The translations under genes and the position numbers were made by a program. Shown here piece by piece: positions 34,167 through 45,828 of a stretch of DNA of 64,000 bases (the first letter of the stretch is position 1; every line of letters starts with the position of its first letter). The DNA is from Lichtheimia corymbifera B2541 (taxonomy: Eukaryota > Mucoromycota > Mucoromycetes > Mucorales > Lichtheimiaceae). The stretch spans positions 1-64,000 of the forward strand of contig JNEU01001160.1 of the NCBI GenBank assembly GCA_000697475.1, given 5' to 3'. The notes beneath the pieces are model-generated. The model had not been told where the DNA came from. It did no database searches and worked only from the letters and a program-made list of their open reading frames with translations.

Positions 34167-36093
34167 TCACCACATGAATTTTGAGGGTACAACTATGGGA
34201 TTACCATCTTCGTCCTCCTCGTCCTCAATTGTACCATCCGAATAATCATCCTCGTCATAATGGCCGTACGCTTCATAAATATCCTGACTGTAGCTTGTCA
34301 TGTAAGAGGAGGATGTTTCTCCCAAACTTAAGCTTCCGGTATATGTGGTTGAAGCATGATCGTAGTCGTCATCATCATCGTCGTCGTCGTCGTGATCCAT
34401 GTTACGATATTGATCAAGTAAGGAGGCGACATAGGCAAACGCTGCTTCCCAATCGCGTGATTCTTCCATGGTATCGGGTAAAACGTACATGCGGCATTCA
34501 AAGTGGGGCGTTTCCTCGAGTCGTCTTAAGTCACGTTTACTCAATGCACGTTCGATAAATTGAAGAGCAAGGCCCAAAGGGCCAACGTCCACTTGTCGTT
34601 CATCATCATCCATGGAAGGGTGCAGTACTTGAACAAAGAAATAAAGCGGGATGGTATAAAGAGGTGGACGGTTCTATATCATCGTCATTGTCAAGCCTCA
34701 TTATTCCATTCAATCACAAAGAATATCGTCACTTACCACCCTGTATTCAAAGTCATAAAGAAAAAGTGCTGTTCCATGCAATGCCGCCCAAAATCGCTCC
34801 CATTTCTTTTTCATATATATCTCCCACAATGAGTGATCCGTGTTGACACAGACAGAAATCAAATTGCATGCTTACCGGTGTGAATTGTCCTCGTATATAT
34901 ACAGTGATATAGCCAGAATAGATGCATTTGTTGTCAAGCAAAACCTGTGCACTGCTGCTGACATAGGTGCCGTAAATCACAAGTGCTTGGCATTCTGGTG
35001 TACCTGGTAAGCTGATTCGACGTAACTGCTTTTCACATGACTGTACAGGCACAACGAATTCTTCTTTTCCGATACACGTCTCTTCCTGATGTCTGGTGAA
35101 TCCTCGTATGATACGTGCGGTTCGTGGCTGAGTGAACACTTTCAATACTGCAGTCGCTGGCTGATCGATGTCACTAATAAAAACATAGTACTTTTAATGA
35201 CGATGGTTGGATCCGTATTTGGCTGTCACTTACAATAAAAATGTTTCATCAACGTTTGCTTGGATATTATGTTTGCCACATTTCTCGCTCGCTGTAACTT
35301 GGCCCGTGCAAATACTTTGACCCACTTGGACTGAACAACGGAAATTGCAGGCTAAGATTGTATGGATATTAGCATTCTTCTTCTTTTTTGTATGACTGGA
35401 AATGATAAACTTACGTTTGGTGAGGTTGTGATGAACGAATTGGATGACTAGGTAAAAACACCGTTAGCTTCCACACATGCTACATGATAAAGATGGCCGT
35501 TACCTCGTAGATAAAATGTAGCTTTGGGAGTGGCGATATTGACATGTTCATGTACAAGGGGGCTAAATCATCGTAATGTTAAGTGGAGTTGTACGTTTTA
35601 TGCGAGAGAATGGAGGGGGTGGTACCTACAATGTTTGACTACGTGTAACAGGCTTTCGAAGAACGATGGATTTTGGACAATCCAACAAAGGGTGTCGTAA
35701 GGCTTCTGCAGTGACAGGCTCATGTTTGATCCATTCCAATTTTTCATCTGGTAGCTGATCCAGTGTATCGCAGGGGCCATTGTAATGAATGATAGGATCC
35801 GATGATGTAGAAGAAGACGATCGCTGACTATTGCTTGCTGATTTCTTTATATGATGATCTTTGTAATGATGCTCGTTGAAAGATATCGATGGGCCGATCC
35901 GCTTGGTTGCAGGAAGTCTGATCTGAGAACCGGCTTGTGAGAGCTGATGAAATGATCGGCTGAAAAAGTTACGAAAGGATGCTGATGATAGACCTTTGAG
36001 CATAGTCGAGTTTGTGCCTGCACCGCCATTTCGTCGATTGTTGGGTGGTGATGATGTCAAAAGAGGATTGGTCAGTGTGGGATACGCAGACAT
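34167..36093 (-). CDS. Anillin/Bud4-like protein with C2-like and PH domains
   Basis: About seven exons. The N-terminal 160 residues are Ser/Asn-rich and basic (GLSSASFRNFFSRSFHQL). They are followed by a beta-rich block like the anillin-homology C2 domain (HVNIATPKATFYLR, CNFRCSVQVGQSICTG, EETCIGKEEFVVPV, ALVIYGTYVSSSAQVLL). The junction GYITVYIRGQFTP then KWERFWAALHGTALFLYDFE marks a PH domain of the kind that ends anillin, Mid1 and Bud4, and DWEAAFAYVASLLDQ is its C-terminal helix. The tail contains a run of nine Asp and an acidic stretch ending PSKFMW. Relatives organise septins and the contractile ring. ATG 36093 follows an acceptor-like TTCATTAG; an in-frame ATG at 36117 would add eight residues. 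Confidence 0.72.
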
Positions 36094-36293
36094 GGCCCCT
36101 AATGAACGAATATGCAAAGGTCAAATAAGAAAAAATGAAAAAGGGGAAAAAGAGAGAAAATGGCCGAGCCGCACAAACCAGACCAAACCAAAAAAAAAAA
36201 AAAGAGGACCAAGAAGTGACAACAACACATACAGCACATACACTGTCTCTCTTCAGGAACGCGCATCGGAGCAATTCAAATCTTGTCCATTGT

Positions 36294-39059
36294 TCAAGTT
36301 GTTGTCTTTATTGGGCTAAACCATGCACACAGGATAACTGCTATATGAGAGCCTACCCCGAGCAGGGCTTGTAGTAAAAACCTTGGAGCAAAGATCTTCC
36401 ATGTCATTAAATGCCTTCGTAGAACAAGTACAAACAGGGCTGAAAGACATGTCGGGACCAGTTGCATGATCATGAGCATGTAAAGGGGAAGCTGCTGCTG
36501 CTGCTGGGGTCGAGTATGACGGGTATTGGATACAAGCAATGGCCAGCTAATCCACGCTATCAATGGGCCTGCAAGTGTTGATAATCCAACCAATGTTGCA
36601 CCACCGTAATAGTTCATGTCGTCAAATCCAATAAAGGCGGCTTTCCATGGTAACGATGTAAATGTTGCCTGGTGACCGGTAACGAAAAAGAGATGCTGCC
36701 CAATAGTATGCATCAATACAAGCCTTACAATACTATCTGCACCAGATGCCGTCGACGTTGTCAATAAATCCACGATTCCTGGCACTGTCAACATGATAGT
36801 ACTTGCTAATGGTCTCTGTAGCATAGCCAAAGTGGCACTCCAAATCGCCATGAACGACCACCAGGAATTGCGTGCACGTAGCAACACCACCATGCTGAGA
36901 AGATACACCATCCGAGGTAGATAAACATTCAATAACTTCGATAGCCACCATGGTAATGACGGACTGTTGCCGCTGCTTTCATATAGTTCTTGTAACTGCC
37001 GAACAAATACCACACAAAGAACGGCTTGATACATCCATTGCTGCTGCCAAGATTTGCTGTGTGATCTTCGCTTGAAAAGGCGTGGTAGTACATAGAAAAT
37101 CAATACTGCATTGAATGTGGCATATTCTAACATGGCTGCTGGATGATCGGCAGTAAAAGACATGCTGTGTAGATATCGGCAATAAGGGAACTGCTCCTCA
37201 CGGCATTGACCAGCAAGACCAGTTAAGCGAATCCACCCCAGAACAAAAAGAGGAGCACCGATTTGACGACTGCATATTGCCCACGCTATGCACAATGTAG
37301 CTGCTATGAATCGTGTCATGCGATCCTCCCAAACGACGAAGCTGTTGGAACCCAGGGTAAGTGCATGGACAATGACACCCAACAAGACAAGGATCCATGT
37401 AGTAGGTGTAAAGATCGAGTGATGGTGATGATCCTTGATTCCGAACAAAAGGACTGCAGCACACGCCATCATGATCAAGGCAAGCATGCCATCCATCTGC
37501 GACATCTTTTCAAACCATCCATGGCTTCGGATATCATCCTTGAGCGCCACAATCGCCACACTTGAGCTGACCAGTAATGTGCTCACCGCCACGATGGATG
37601 CTCTGAGCAATGACAAACTTGGTTCACTCACAAATGATAAATAAACACTGGAGCATGTGGTCACCACCAAAATGGAAATGCCCACAGCCATGGATCCGAC
37701 GTCAAATTGTGCCCAAATCGCTTGGCAGTACTTGATCGTGGTTGTCAAGAAGCGGTCGTATTCATAAATAGCATTTTCCAAATCACCCGTGGCTTCATGG
37801 TTCTCTGCATTGGCAAGGTGCTCATACATGGGAGTCAAGGCATCGGCTGAAAATCCAGGATGGCCCGTGTGTGCCGAATATTGTTCAAGATAATGTCGGA
37901 CTTGGCGTGCATTATGTCGAAACGCGTGTGTCATATGCTGTAATGAGGAATCATTGGGCATCATCACCACATCTGGAATCAGTGCTCCCAAGTTGCCAAA
38001 GGGAATAGGAACACCCAACATGTATGCCAATGTGGGTACGAGATGAATCTGTGATACGATTGGATATGTGCTGGGATCATAATGAAGACGTTCTTGTATT
38101 TCATGCATATTGTAACCAAGCTGATCGGCTCTTGACTGATGAATGTGTCGATAAAAGTCTTTCATGCGAGTATCGGTTATGGGTCGTCCTGAGTACATGA
38201 AAAGGGTGCTGATCAATTCTTCCACGCTTTCACCACCATGATCGCCTTCCACTGACATGCCATGATCACCCATCACCACCAATAACGTCTTGTCGTCTAC
38301 GACTCGATCCACCAATTGCTCAATGACATTGTTCATTTGACTGAGTTTGGTTGCCATGTTTGGATGCGATGGACCAAAGGTATGGCCACAATGATCCACA
38401 CCCAAAAAGTGAGCAATAGCGACTTGCCACTGATCTTGATCCACTGTAGGCCACAAGTGCTCCAGAATACGATTGTCCACTGTATCCAAATCAAACATCT
38501 TGAAGCTGTCACTCTCGAATGTCTTGTTCGGTTCAAATATCTCTGGATACAGATTCACCCATGTATCATCACCCATAAAGTAAAAGTCATCATAGCGTGT
38601 TCGCATTTGCCGTAATAAATGGTCTTCATTCACAGCGGAGGATGCAAAGTTAGAGCCTGCGTCAATGAATGTGGGTAATGATCCTGTCATCAGGCCTTTG
38701 ACACGTTGCATAGTGGTCGTGGGTGGATCTGCTCGAAATTGAAATAGGAGGGAAGAGGATGGCTGTTGGGCTAAGAGTCGTTCAAATACGGGTAACTGGT
38801 TCCGGTAGTATTCATTCTCTTGCTTTTGGTCCGTGGAAACAGCAAAGTCGAAACGAAGCGCGTCAATGATGATCAGTATCACCCGATCAAAGTGTGTCGA
38901 TGCACTCTCATTCGGCAATGTCGGCAAGTCCAAGGTCTGTCGTGTCAAAAGAAACCCTTTTAAAAAGAGGTACAAGCCAGTTGTCTGAAGGAGTGTGAGA
39001 ACGACAAGCAAACTCGTCAATGTAAAACGGCGATCGGTCGGCAGCCGCATTGTCAACAC
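36294..39059 (-). CDS. GPI13: GPI ethanolamine phosphate transferase 3 (PIG-O/GPI13)
   Basis: One exon, 921 aa. An N-terminal membrane anchor (residues about 13-36) precedes the lumenal alkaline-phosphatase-like domain. Metal/active-site segments are LIIIDALRFDF, DPPTTTMQRVKGLMTGSLPTF, FMGDDTW, HFLGVDHCGHTFGP and VVMGDHGMSVEGDHGG. From about residue 440 onward at least ten hydrophobic helices follow. PPTTTMQRVKGLMTG is typical of the PIG-O branch. It adds ethanolamine phosphate to the third mannose of the GPI precursor in the ER, the step that allows attachment to proteins; the aspartic protease at 7976 is a plausible client. All visible metal ligands are intact. ATG 39059 or the one three codons later could be used. 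Confidence 0.94.
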   Translation of the reverse strand: MLTMRLPTDRRFTLTSLLVVLTLLQTTGLYLFLKGFLLTRQTLDLPTLPNESASTHFDRVILIIIDALRFDFAVSTDQKQENEYYRNQLPVFERLLAQQPSSSLLFQFRADPPTTTMQRVKGLMTGSLPTFIDAGSNFASSAVNEDHLLRQMRTRYDDFYFMGDDTWVNLYPEIFEPNKTFESDSFKMFDLDTVDNRILEHLWPTVDQDQWQVAIAHFLGVDHCGHTFGPSHPNMATKLSQMNNVIEQLVDRVVDDKTLLVVMGDHGMSVEGDHGGESVEELISTLFMYSGRPITDTRMKDFYRHIHQSRADQLGYNMHEIQERLHYDPSTYPIVSQIHLVPTLAYMLGVPIPFGNLGALIPDVVMMPNDSSLQHMTHAFRHNARQVRHYLEQYSAHTGHPGFSADALTPMYEHLANAENHEATGDLENAIYEYDRFLTTTIKYCQAIWAQFDVGSMAVGISILVVTTCSSVYLSFVSEPSLSLLRASIVAVSTLLVSSSVAIVALKDDIRSHGWFEKMSQMDGMLALIMMACAAVLLFGIKDHHHHSIFTPTTWILVLLGVIVHALTLGSNSFVVWEDRMTRFIAATLCIAWAICSRQIGAPLFVLGWIRLTGLAGQCREEQFPYCRYLHSMSFTADHPAAMLEYATFNAVLIFYVLPRLFKRRSHSKSWQQQWMYQAVLCVVFVRQLQELYESSGNSPSLPWWLSKLLNVYLPRMVYLLSMVVLLRARNSWWSFMAIWSATLAMLQRPLASTIMLTVPGIVDLLTTSTASGADSIVRLVLMHTIGQHLFFVTGHQATFTSLPWKAAFIGFDDMNYYGGATLVGLSTLAGPLIAWISWPLLVSNTRHTRPQQQQQLPLYMLMIMQLVPTCLSALFVLVLRRHLMTWKIFAPRFLLQALLGVGSHIAVILCAWFSPIKTTT

Positions 39060-39524
39060 GGTACCTTAAAGAAGAGCCGTAGTCAAGGAGACCGTATGCA
39101 TCCTCGTGTAATATGAATTCACACACAGCTTACTGCTATCATGCCCTCATTCCGCTCATAGCAATAGTAATGTCGTCACATCATCCCAATAATAAAGGAA
39201 CGTATTGGCTGTTGTACATAATTCACTGAGTTGTCATTGTTGCTGTCATCACAAGATAATAGACGGCTAAATTCAGTATATTCTACATATCTAGTAAACT
39301 TGGAGTGAAGAATACAATCATTTTGTGGATAAACTAAACTAATACAACATTGCGTATCCTAGCGGGTTTATTGTGTATAGTGGGCTAGCTAATTCATGAA
39401 ATGGGTGGTTGGGAGGGCTTTCACAGAGTGAGGAAACGACAGCTGGGATAGTTCAAAGTCAGTGGCTGAAGATGTTTGCGACCTACCTCAGGCTTTTCCC
39501 TCGATACTTTTTTCCTCGACTGCC
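39060..39524. promoter_or_regulatory. Divergent promoter region, GPI13 / RPB5
   Basis: A 465 bp A+T-rich region between divergent starts. No gene is supported; the ORF at 39409-39603 is an out-of-frame overlap of RPB5 exon 1. Confidence 0.4.
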
Positions 39525-40537
39525 ATGGATTCTGGAAGCAACGAAGCCACTCGTCTCTGGCGAGTTTACCGTACAGCTCACCAAATGGTTCACGATCGAG
39601 TAGGCATCAACACGACAACAACAACATGACACCCGTTTACTGATCACATTTTTGTTCAAAGGGTTACGTCGTGTCCCAAAACGATCTTGACATTGAATTG
39701 GATCAATTCAAGCGACAGTTTGCTCCTGCTGGTGATGTCGAGTAAGATCCTGCGTTCAGTGAGGACTATCTGCCTATATACTTATCATCGATATGCGTAG
39801 TCGTGATATCTTGACTTTTGTTGTTCCAAAGAAGGATGATCCCACTGACCAACTTATGGTCTTCTTTCCAAAGGACAAGTCCGTGGGTGTGAAGCCATTG
39901 AGAGCGTGAGTGTCTTTTCGAGAATGAGTGGAAACGATAATGATGATGAAGACTAACATGTCCTTTATATAGATATGTCCAACGAATGGCAGAACAACAA
40001 ATTCCAAAGGCTATTTGTATTTATCAGCAAAGTTTGACTGCTTCAGCTGCCAAGGTGAGTATTGGTGTGAAGGAAGAGAGATAGAGAAAGAGATAGGTGT
40101 CTAAGCAAAACTCGTATATAGGTTTTCCAATCCATGCCATCAAAACATACGCTTGAATTCTTCCAAGAGAACGAATTGCTCGTCAACATCACTCATCACG
40201 TGCTGGTCCCAAGACATGAGGTGCTTACTTCTGAGCAGAAGGCTACCCTTTTACAACGATAGTAAGTGTGATGGCATAGGATGGGATGGAATCTTGTTTA
40301 TTCACATTGAATCATTAGTCGATTGAAGGAAACACAGCTTCCTCGTATACAACATTCCGATCCTGTGGCAAGATATTATGGCTTGAAGCGTGGACAGGTA
40401 AATACACATACAGAGAGAGGACGATACGTAGTTAGGACGATGATGACTGATGGGGTATGCGTTGAAAATAGGTTGTCAAGATCTTGCGTGAGAGTGAGAC
40501 TGCTGGCCGCTACGTTAGCTACCGACTTTGCATATAA
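39525..40537 (+). CDS. RPB5: RNA polymerase I/II/III subunit RPABC1 (RPB5)
   Basis: Seven exons (39525-39599, 39662-39741, 39801-39905, 39973-40054, 40122-40261, 40319-40397, 40472-40537) give 208 aa, close to the 210-215 usual in eukaryotes. Matching segments include [68 protein letters not shown] and [13 protein letters not shown]. The C-terminal assembly domain shared with archaeal RpoH is complete. This subunit lies in the lower jaw of all three nuclear polymerases. Confidence 0.96.
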
Positions 40538-40883
40538 TCATCCCTTTTTATCTTTCTCACCATCCTCTTACTTTGCACAGCATATGCACACCAACACTAC
40601 TCACACACACGCGCACACACACACACAGAGAGAGAGAGAGCGACACCTTCACACACACACTCACTCACTCACTCACACAAACACCTGCAACAACACCTGC
40701 ACTCTACAACTCACAATTACAATTCATAAAGACATATATACATACATGCTTTGTTGACTCTTTCACATGATGATCCTTTCCCACTTTCATTGTTAAAGAA
40801 CCAGTGTTATAGATCCTTCGGTTGCATATATGCACGTCAAGTCACATACCGATGCATAGAACACGGGATCATTTATACATGGT
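40538..40883. other. Convergent 3' region with simple repeats
   Basis: Between RPB5 and the small minus-strand gene. It holds CA tracts with a GA tract (about 40603-40642) and CTCACTCACTCACTCACACA (about 40661-40680). The overlapping ORFs are translations of these repeats. No gene is supported. Confidence 0.45.
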
Positions 40884-41253
40884 TTATGACTGTTGGCGAT
40901 GACTAGGTTTGCTCTTTTTTCTACGTACGCGAGGAGCTCCTTGGACCATGCGACGTTCCAGAGAAAAAACACCATCAGGGGATACGACAACATCTATTTA
41001 GATAAACATCATCCATGTGAGAAATAAATGCTTTGCACTTTTTTATCTTCATCCTACTTTGGACCATATCCGCCATGCAATAACCACCGAGATTAGCTTG
41101 CCAAAAGTGAAAATCGGATATCAGTGTTCCGCTGGTAAAATGAGTTTCCAGATCGCGTTGATGTTTGAGAGCAAGCTGGACAAAGTCTTGTTCACGTAGG
41201 ATACCCCATTCAGGATGATATTCTTGATTCTCTACTGTCATAATAGTAATCAA
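40884..41253 (-). CDS. Small hypothetical protein
   Basis: Two exons, 41253-41088 and 40993-40884, join in phase to give 91 aa. The first part is hydrophilic and helical (HPEWGILREQDFVQLALKHQ) with FHFWQANL; the second is strongly basic (RRMVQGAPRVRRKKSKPSHR). I do not recognise it. The basic tail hints at nucleic-acid binding or nuclear location, which is inference. Support comes from in-phase splice sites and a charge pattern that differs from the surrounding low-complexity DNA. An ATG four codons later is also possible. Confidence 0.45.
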
Positions 41254-42393
41254 GAGATGATGTATATGTGTGCGTGTATATACGTATTATGAATGTGAAA
41301 GAAAGAAAGAAGAAGAAAAAGAATATGCGAGTGTGAGTTGCTGTTCTTTGTTTCCCGCCGCCCGCCGCCGCCACTAACGCGCATGACCCCCTTTTACTTT
41401 TCCCCTTGTTTGTTCATCACCAAAACAACAACTTGCAGCAGCTCCTGCAACGATCTGCATATACACATATACACGTACACAAACCCCTCCCCAGCCCTTA
41501 CACTTTGTTATTTAGCCCGGCAACATGATTTATTTGAAAAAAAGAGAAAGCTTGTTATTGGTGTCGCATTACAACACATCATGTGAATGAAAAACATAAA
41601 AGCCGATCTTGGAACTTTTTTGTCGCCTTAGGTGTGAATAATGAATGGAAAGGGGGGGATGATGAGGAGGATGATCATGAAAGAAAGGGAGAGAGAGAGA
41701 GGGATGATAAACCCCAATGCACGTCTTGCACAGCCTTGCACATTTTTCATTTCAGGAATGGACAGTTTTGGTGTTGGTGCCCATATCGTCCGCACCATGT
41801 ACTAGAACGTGTATGGATCAACATGAATGACTAGCTATATATTTTTTGAGAACAAATATCTTACCATTGGCCACCTTGCAGGTTTAATGGCTTAATTCGT
41901 GGAGAAGGCAACATCTTCTTTTTGGATACATAAACGAGTGCCTCTCATACAATATGGGTGCGTGTTGTGTGTGTGTGTGTGTGTAGAGTATGGTATTGAG
42001 TGGCTGATCTTGTCCCTTTTTATATATGAGCGTTAAATGTGGACGTGCCCGATGTGTGGGAAAAGACATTATAGCCACTCTAGATTTATGCTTGCATGAA
42101 AAAGGGCGGACCTAGGTTATACAATGCATGTCATGCGATCTTGCCTGCTGTCACATTGACAGTTAACTTTCAATTGACGTGCAAGACACGTGAGATAATA
42201 CCACTGGACCCTTGACATAATGACAAAAGCCGGCATGTGTTGACTTTTGAACACGTCTTGTGAAATTAGCATAGGCAGACAATGTCACTTTATGTATGAA
42301 CAAGGAAGAAAGAAAAAGAGAGATGATATGTTACAATCGAGAAAGCAATGTGGGAGGAGATGTGAAGTATGGGAGAAGATGATTTAAAAAGAT
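41254..42393. other. Gene-free stretch with microsatellites
   Basis: A 1.1 kb stretch with no recognisable coding potential. It contains a GT run at about 41966-41983, GA-rich tracts at 41302-41320 and 41690-41702, and pyrimidine-rich DNA. It includes the promoter of the small minus-strand gene and the 3' end of the Cas1p-like gene. ORFs such as 41583-41834 look random. Confidence 0.45.
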
Positions 42394-45086
42394 CTAACAA
42401 AAGTGGTTGAGAACACCAATGACAAAGAGAAGGAGACCAGTCCTAACACGACCGTCTTTCCAAAGATGTTCCATCCTGCTGGGATTTTCCATTTGCTGTT
42501 GTTGTGGTGATGATGAAGAGGATTCAAGGTCGGATGCTGCTGCTGCAGGTTGAGTTTCTTCGGTTGATGCAGCCGACACTGATGCAGCAGGAGGGTTGGT
42601 CTTGGAACCTTCTTGAGCTTGTTGCTGTGATGTATTATTGTTATTGGATGTTGTTGTAGTAGGCAAAAGGGGCACGGCCTGGTATTCGGGATTTGTCGCA
42701 TGAGGTGGATTGAGTGCAGCACACAACACTTTGGTGATTTCGCCTGTAGACTGGCTCAAGTAATAACAAACGAATACAAAGAGCGAGCTTGACACTGTGA
42801 GATTAAACCACCATCCGAGACCATGCATTGCACGAGGATGCGCAATGACCACCAATAGACCCTTGGTGTCACCAGCCAACCACATATGGAATTGACCGAT
42901 GAAGGTCTCAAGCGAGATGCGGCCGAAAAAGATGAAAAACCGAGATGATGTATTTCGCAACTTGACAGATGCATTACGCAGCACCACAAAGGCCAAAATG
43001 GGAATCCACGAAATATAAGGATGCAGCTTGTTGTATGTAAATTTGCTTGGAAGCGAAAGCTCAAATACAAAGTAACCGACCATGGCTACAGCGGATACTG
43101 CAATGGTGACCTTTTTGGCTGTTGGCCACACGGGGTGCTCATGCATGCGATATTCTGCAAATTTGATATTGCCGTACGCACACAACATCCCAATGTAGAT
43201 AATCCATGCATCCAATCCCAGTCGAAACCGCCATTCTTGTGCATTCCAGTGAATATTAAAGAGGAGTCCGAGTAGATCGAAAAGGCCTTCCAGTACACCT
43301 TCCACGTGAATGATGGTGGTTGTCAAGATGGATGCAAGTACCAATTTGCTGAGAAGGAACCAAGGCGTCTTATTGGATGAATGGCCAATGTACATTGTGA
43401 TCCAAATGACACCAAACCAAAAAGTCACGAGTGGTGTGAAATAGTAACTGAGATAATCGGTATCCATGATATACTGCAGGACAAATGTCAGGAGATTGAG
43501 ACGCACCAAGACATTAAGAACACGCGCGAGACCGAAATCAGACTTCTTGTAAAAGAAAAAGAAATGACCATAACCGGTTTGGAATAGATATGCAGCCACC
43601 AATACGCGCACGGGGTTGTAGATCCCAGATACCGATGAAGCACCGAGAAAATGATACACTAGAATCACTACTTGCATCCACCCCTTCCATTCATCGGTCT
43701 GGTCACGATTCAGAAAGCCTTGATCTCCTTCCTTTTTGACTTTGAGTGTCAGGATACCAGCACCAAGCGTGAGAATCATCAAGACGCTGAACACCGCAGG
43801 ATCAAACCACTTCTGTCCTTTGCCTAGCATATGGGTACGATCGCCAAAGAACATGTATATCACACCAAGACCAAAGATGAACAATGCATTGAGCGTGGAT
43901 TCAGTAGGGAAATAATGTCGTAGGTTTTTGAGGATCGATTGCTCTATAGAAAATAAACATCCATAATAAGTATACATTGATAACCATCCACATCCATAAA
44001 TAGATAATACACCTACCGCTGGAGATGGTATAAATTCCAATAGGCACCCAAAACAAAAACAAGAGGAAAAAGATGTTCTGATACCATCGTGGGATCGGAT
44101 AATGGAAGCAGCATGTGCTATCCATGGGATAATGTTTGGCGAGTTGATCGTTGCAACGATAGTTGAGAGCGAGTTGGACTTGCATGGTGGTGACCGGGGT
44201 AGCGAAATGGATACCATCTTGTGTCATATTGAGAGCATCACCTGAGACCTTGTTCCAGACGAAGGGGACAGTGATAGGGGTCAGGGCATGGATAGCATCG
44301 ATGCGTGATTGAAGATAAGAATTCATGCTATCGACTTTATCCAATGACATGGTTCGTTCACGATCGGGTGACAAGAGATCAAATTCAGGTACTTCGACAG
44401 GCGATAAAATGACAGCATCGGCTACACGACCTGAGCGTTCCACTGAATCGAAGACGCGATCGACAGCATCCTGCCACTCTTCTCGGTAATCGTCCTCGAG
44501 ATAGCGCATATACCAAGCTCCGCTTCCGAGCACTAAAAGACTAGGCCGAATGGCTGGATCGGTGGTTTTGAGCATGTCGATCGTTCGGGATGTGTTGAGA
44601 TATGGATCCCACCAGAATTCAAATACAAGATGCTGATCATTGAATTGATACCGCCTATCCACGTGCTTGGGTCCTGTCGTATCGATATCGGCATGGATCT
44701 GTTGTGCGAATGCGAAAAACTGCTGTCGTACGATTGAATCGCCCACATACAATATCCGAGAATGATTGAGACAAGACGATATCTCAGGTGCCTTGTAAGT
44801 GTGCATCATACAGCCTGCTGGTTGCCACTTTGTAAACGTGTCAGTGTCCTGCCACCAGCCGTCCTCCAACATGGACTGGCAACTCGTTCGATCCTTGGGA
44901 TCTATTTTTGTCTCATCAGCCCCCCACTCTCCATGGAAAGAAAGAAGAAGAAAAAAGGACAATGTTGTAAAGCAACTTACAAAGGACATAGCGACCAACA
45001 CTGGTTAGAAATACGAAAAAGAAAGTTGTATAGACGCCGAGTTGTATAAGCTTGGATTGAACGAGAGAGTAGGATGAGGAGCCCAT
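42394..45086 (-). CDS. Cas1p-type polysaccharide O-acetyltransferase
   Basis: Exons 45086-44981, 44901-44017 and 43943-42394 give 846 aa. After an N-terminal anchor (VYTTFFFVFLTSVGRYVL) comes a lumenal SGNH/PC-esterase-like domain (ILYVGDSIVRQQFFAF, VLGSGAWYMR, DGIHFATPVTTMQVQLALNYRC). It carries the GDS nucleophile block and a terminal D-G-x-H pair. The second half is a ten-plus-helix acyltransferase membrane domain (Cas1_AcylT; IGQFHMWLAGDTKGLL, IPILAFVVLRNAS). The architecture is that of Cryptococcus Cas1p, needed for O-acetylation of capsule glucuronoxylomannan, and of animal CASD1. Here it probably acetylates a Golgi-made wall or extracellular glycan; the target is inference. The C-terminal tail is Gln/Ser-rich. 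Confidence 0.93.
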
Positions 45087-45828
45087 CCTGAATGTGTAGA
45101 GAAGGGAAAAAGAGGTTCACACTAATGCAGTTGTCCGCTCACTGTGAAGATCGACCTACTTGGTTTGGTACGACAGTAGCGCCAAATCCCGGGGCGAGTG
45201 AAATTTGACTGGATTGAAACTAAGCCTAGCAACCGTAACATGGCAGTCAATGACATATAATTTTATAGCATCTAATTATCATATACAACTGCCACTTGGA
45301 TTATCAGTTACCATAGCGGTGGGTATTGCATCACAACCCTTTATCTGGGAACATTTGCTATAGCAACCTACTACTGCTTGTGCAATATCAGTGGGCGGGT
45401 TCATACTACATGCACGTTGCAGAGTTATCACGGTGTAAAAGTCATGAACATATGGATAAACGACATGTTTTAATAATAAAATAGCTCAAAAGATAATATT
45501 CAGAATGATACAAGTTGTTACATTGATTGAAAGAGTCATTTCTAGTCAATACGGATGGGGAACGGATCATGTAATAATGGTAACTCCACCTTCATTCATG
45601 CTTACTGGTAACAGCAACATGGGTGGGGGGAGGATGAGTTGATTGGGGGAGGAATGAAGGTGTAGAAGGAGCAGCAGCAGCAGCAGCATATCACCAGCAC
45701 ACGGGTTTGAGAATTCACGCACCGTACTTTACTACTCCCTTCACTCTCTCTCTCTCTCTTTTAATACGCACACACACAACTTTCACACACACACACACAC
45801 ACACAAAACACCACTCGACTCTCACACA
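45087..45828. promoter_or_regulatory. Divergent promoter region, Cas1p-like / MBP1-like
   Basis: A 742 bp region between divergent starts. Just before the MBP1-like ATG it has an AGC run (about 45671-45688), a CT run (about 45743-45758) and a CA run (about 45785-45804). No gene is supported. Confidence 0.45.

Noticed and set aside
36135..36374. Plus-strand ORFs across 35996-36374
   Set aside because: They overlap the 5' end of the PH gene and the 3' end of GPI13 on the other strand and include a poly(A) run; no domain.
40323..40770. ORFs with TH/HT repeats downstream of RPB5
   Set aside because: They are translations of CA and CTCA microsatellites; RPB5 itself stops at 40537.
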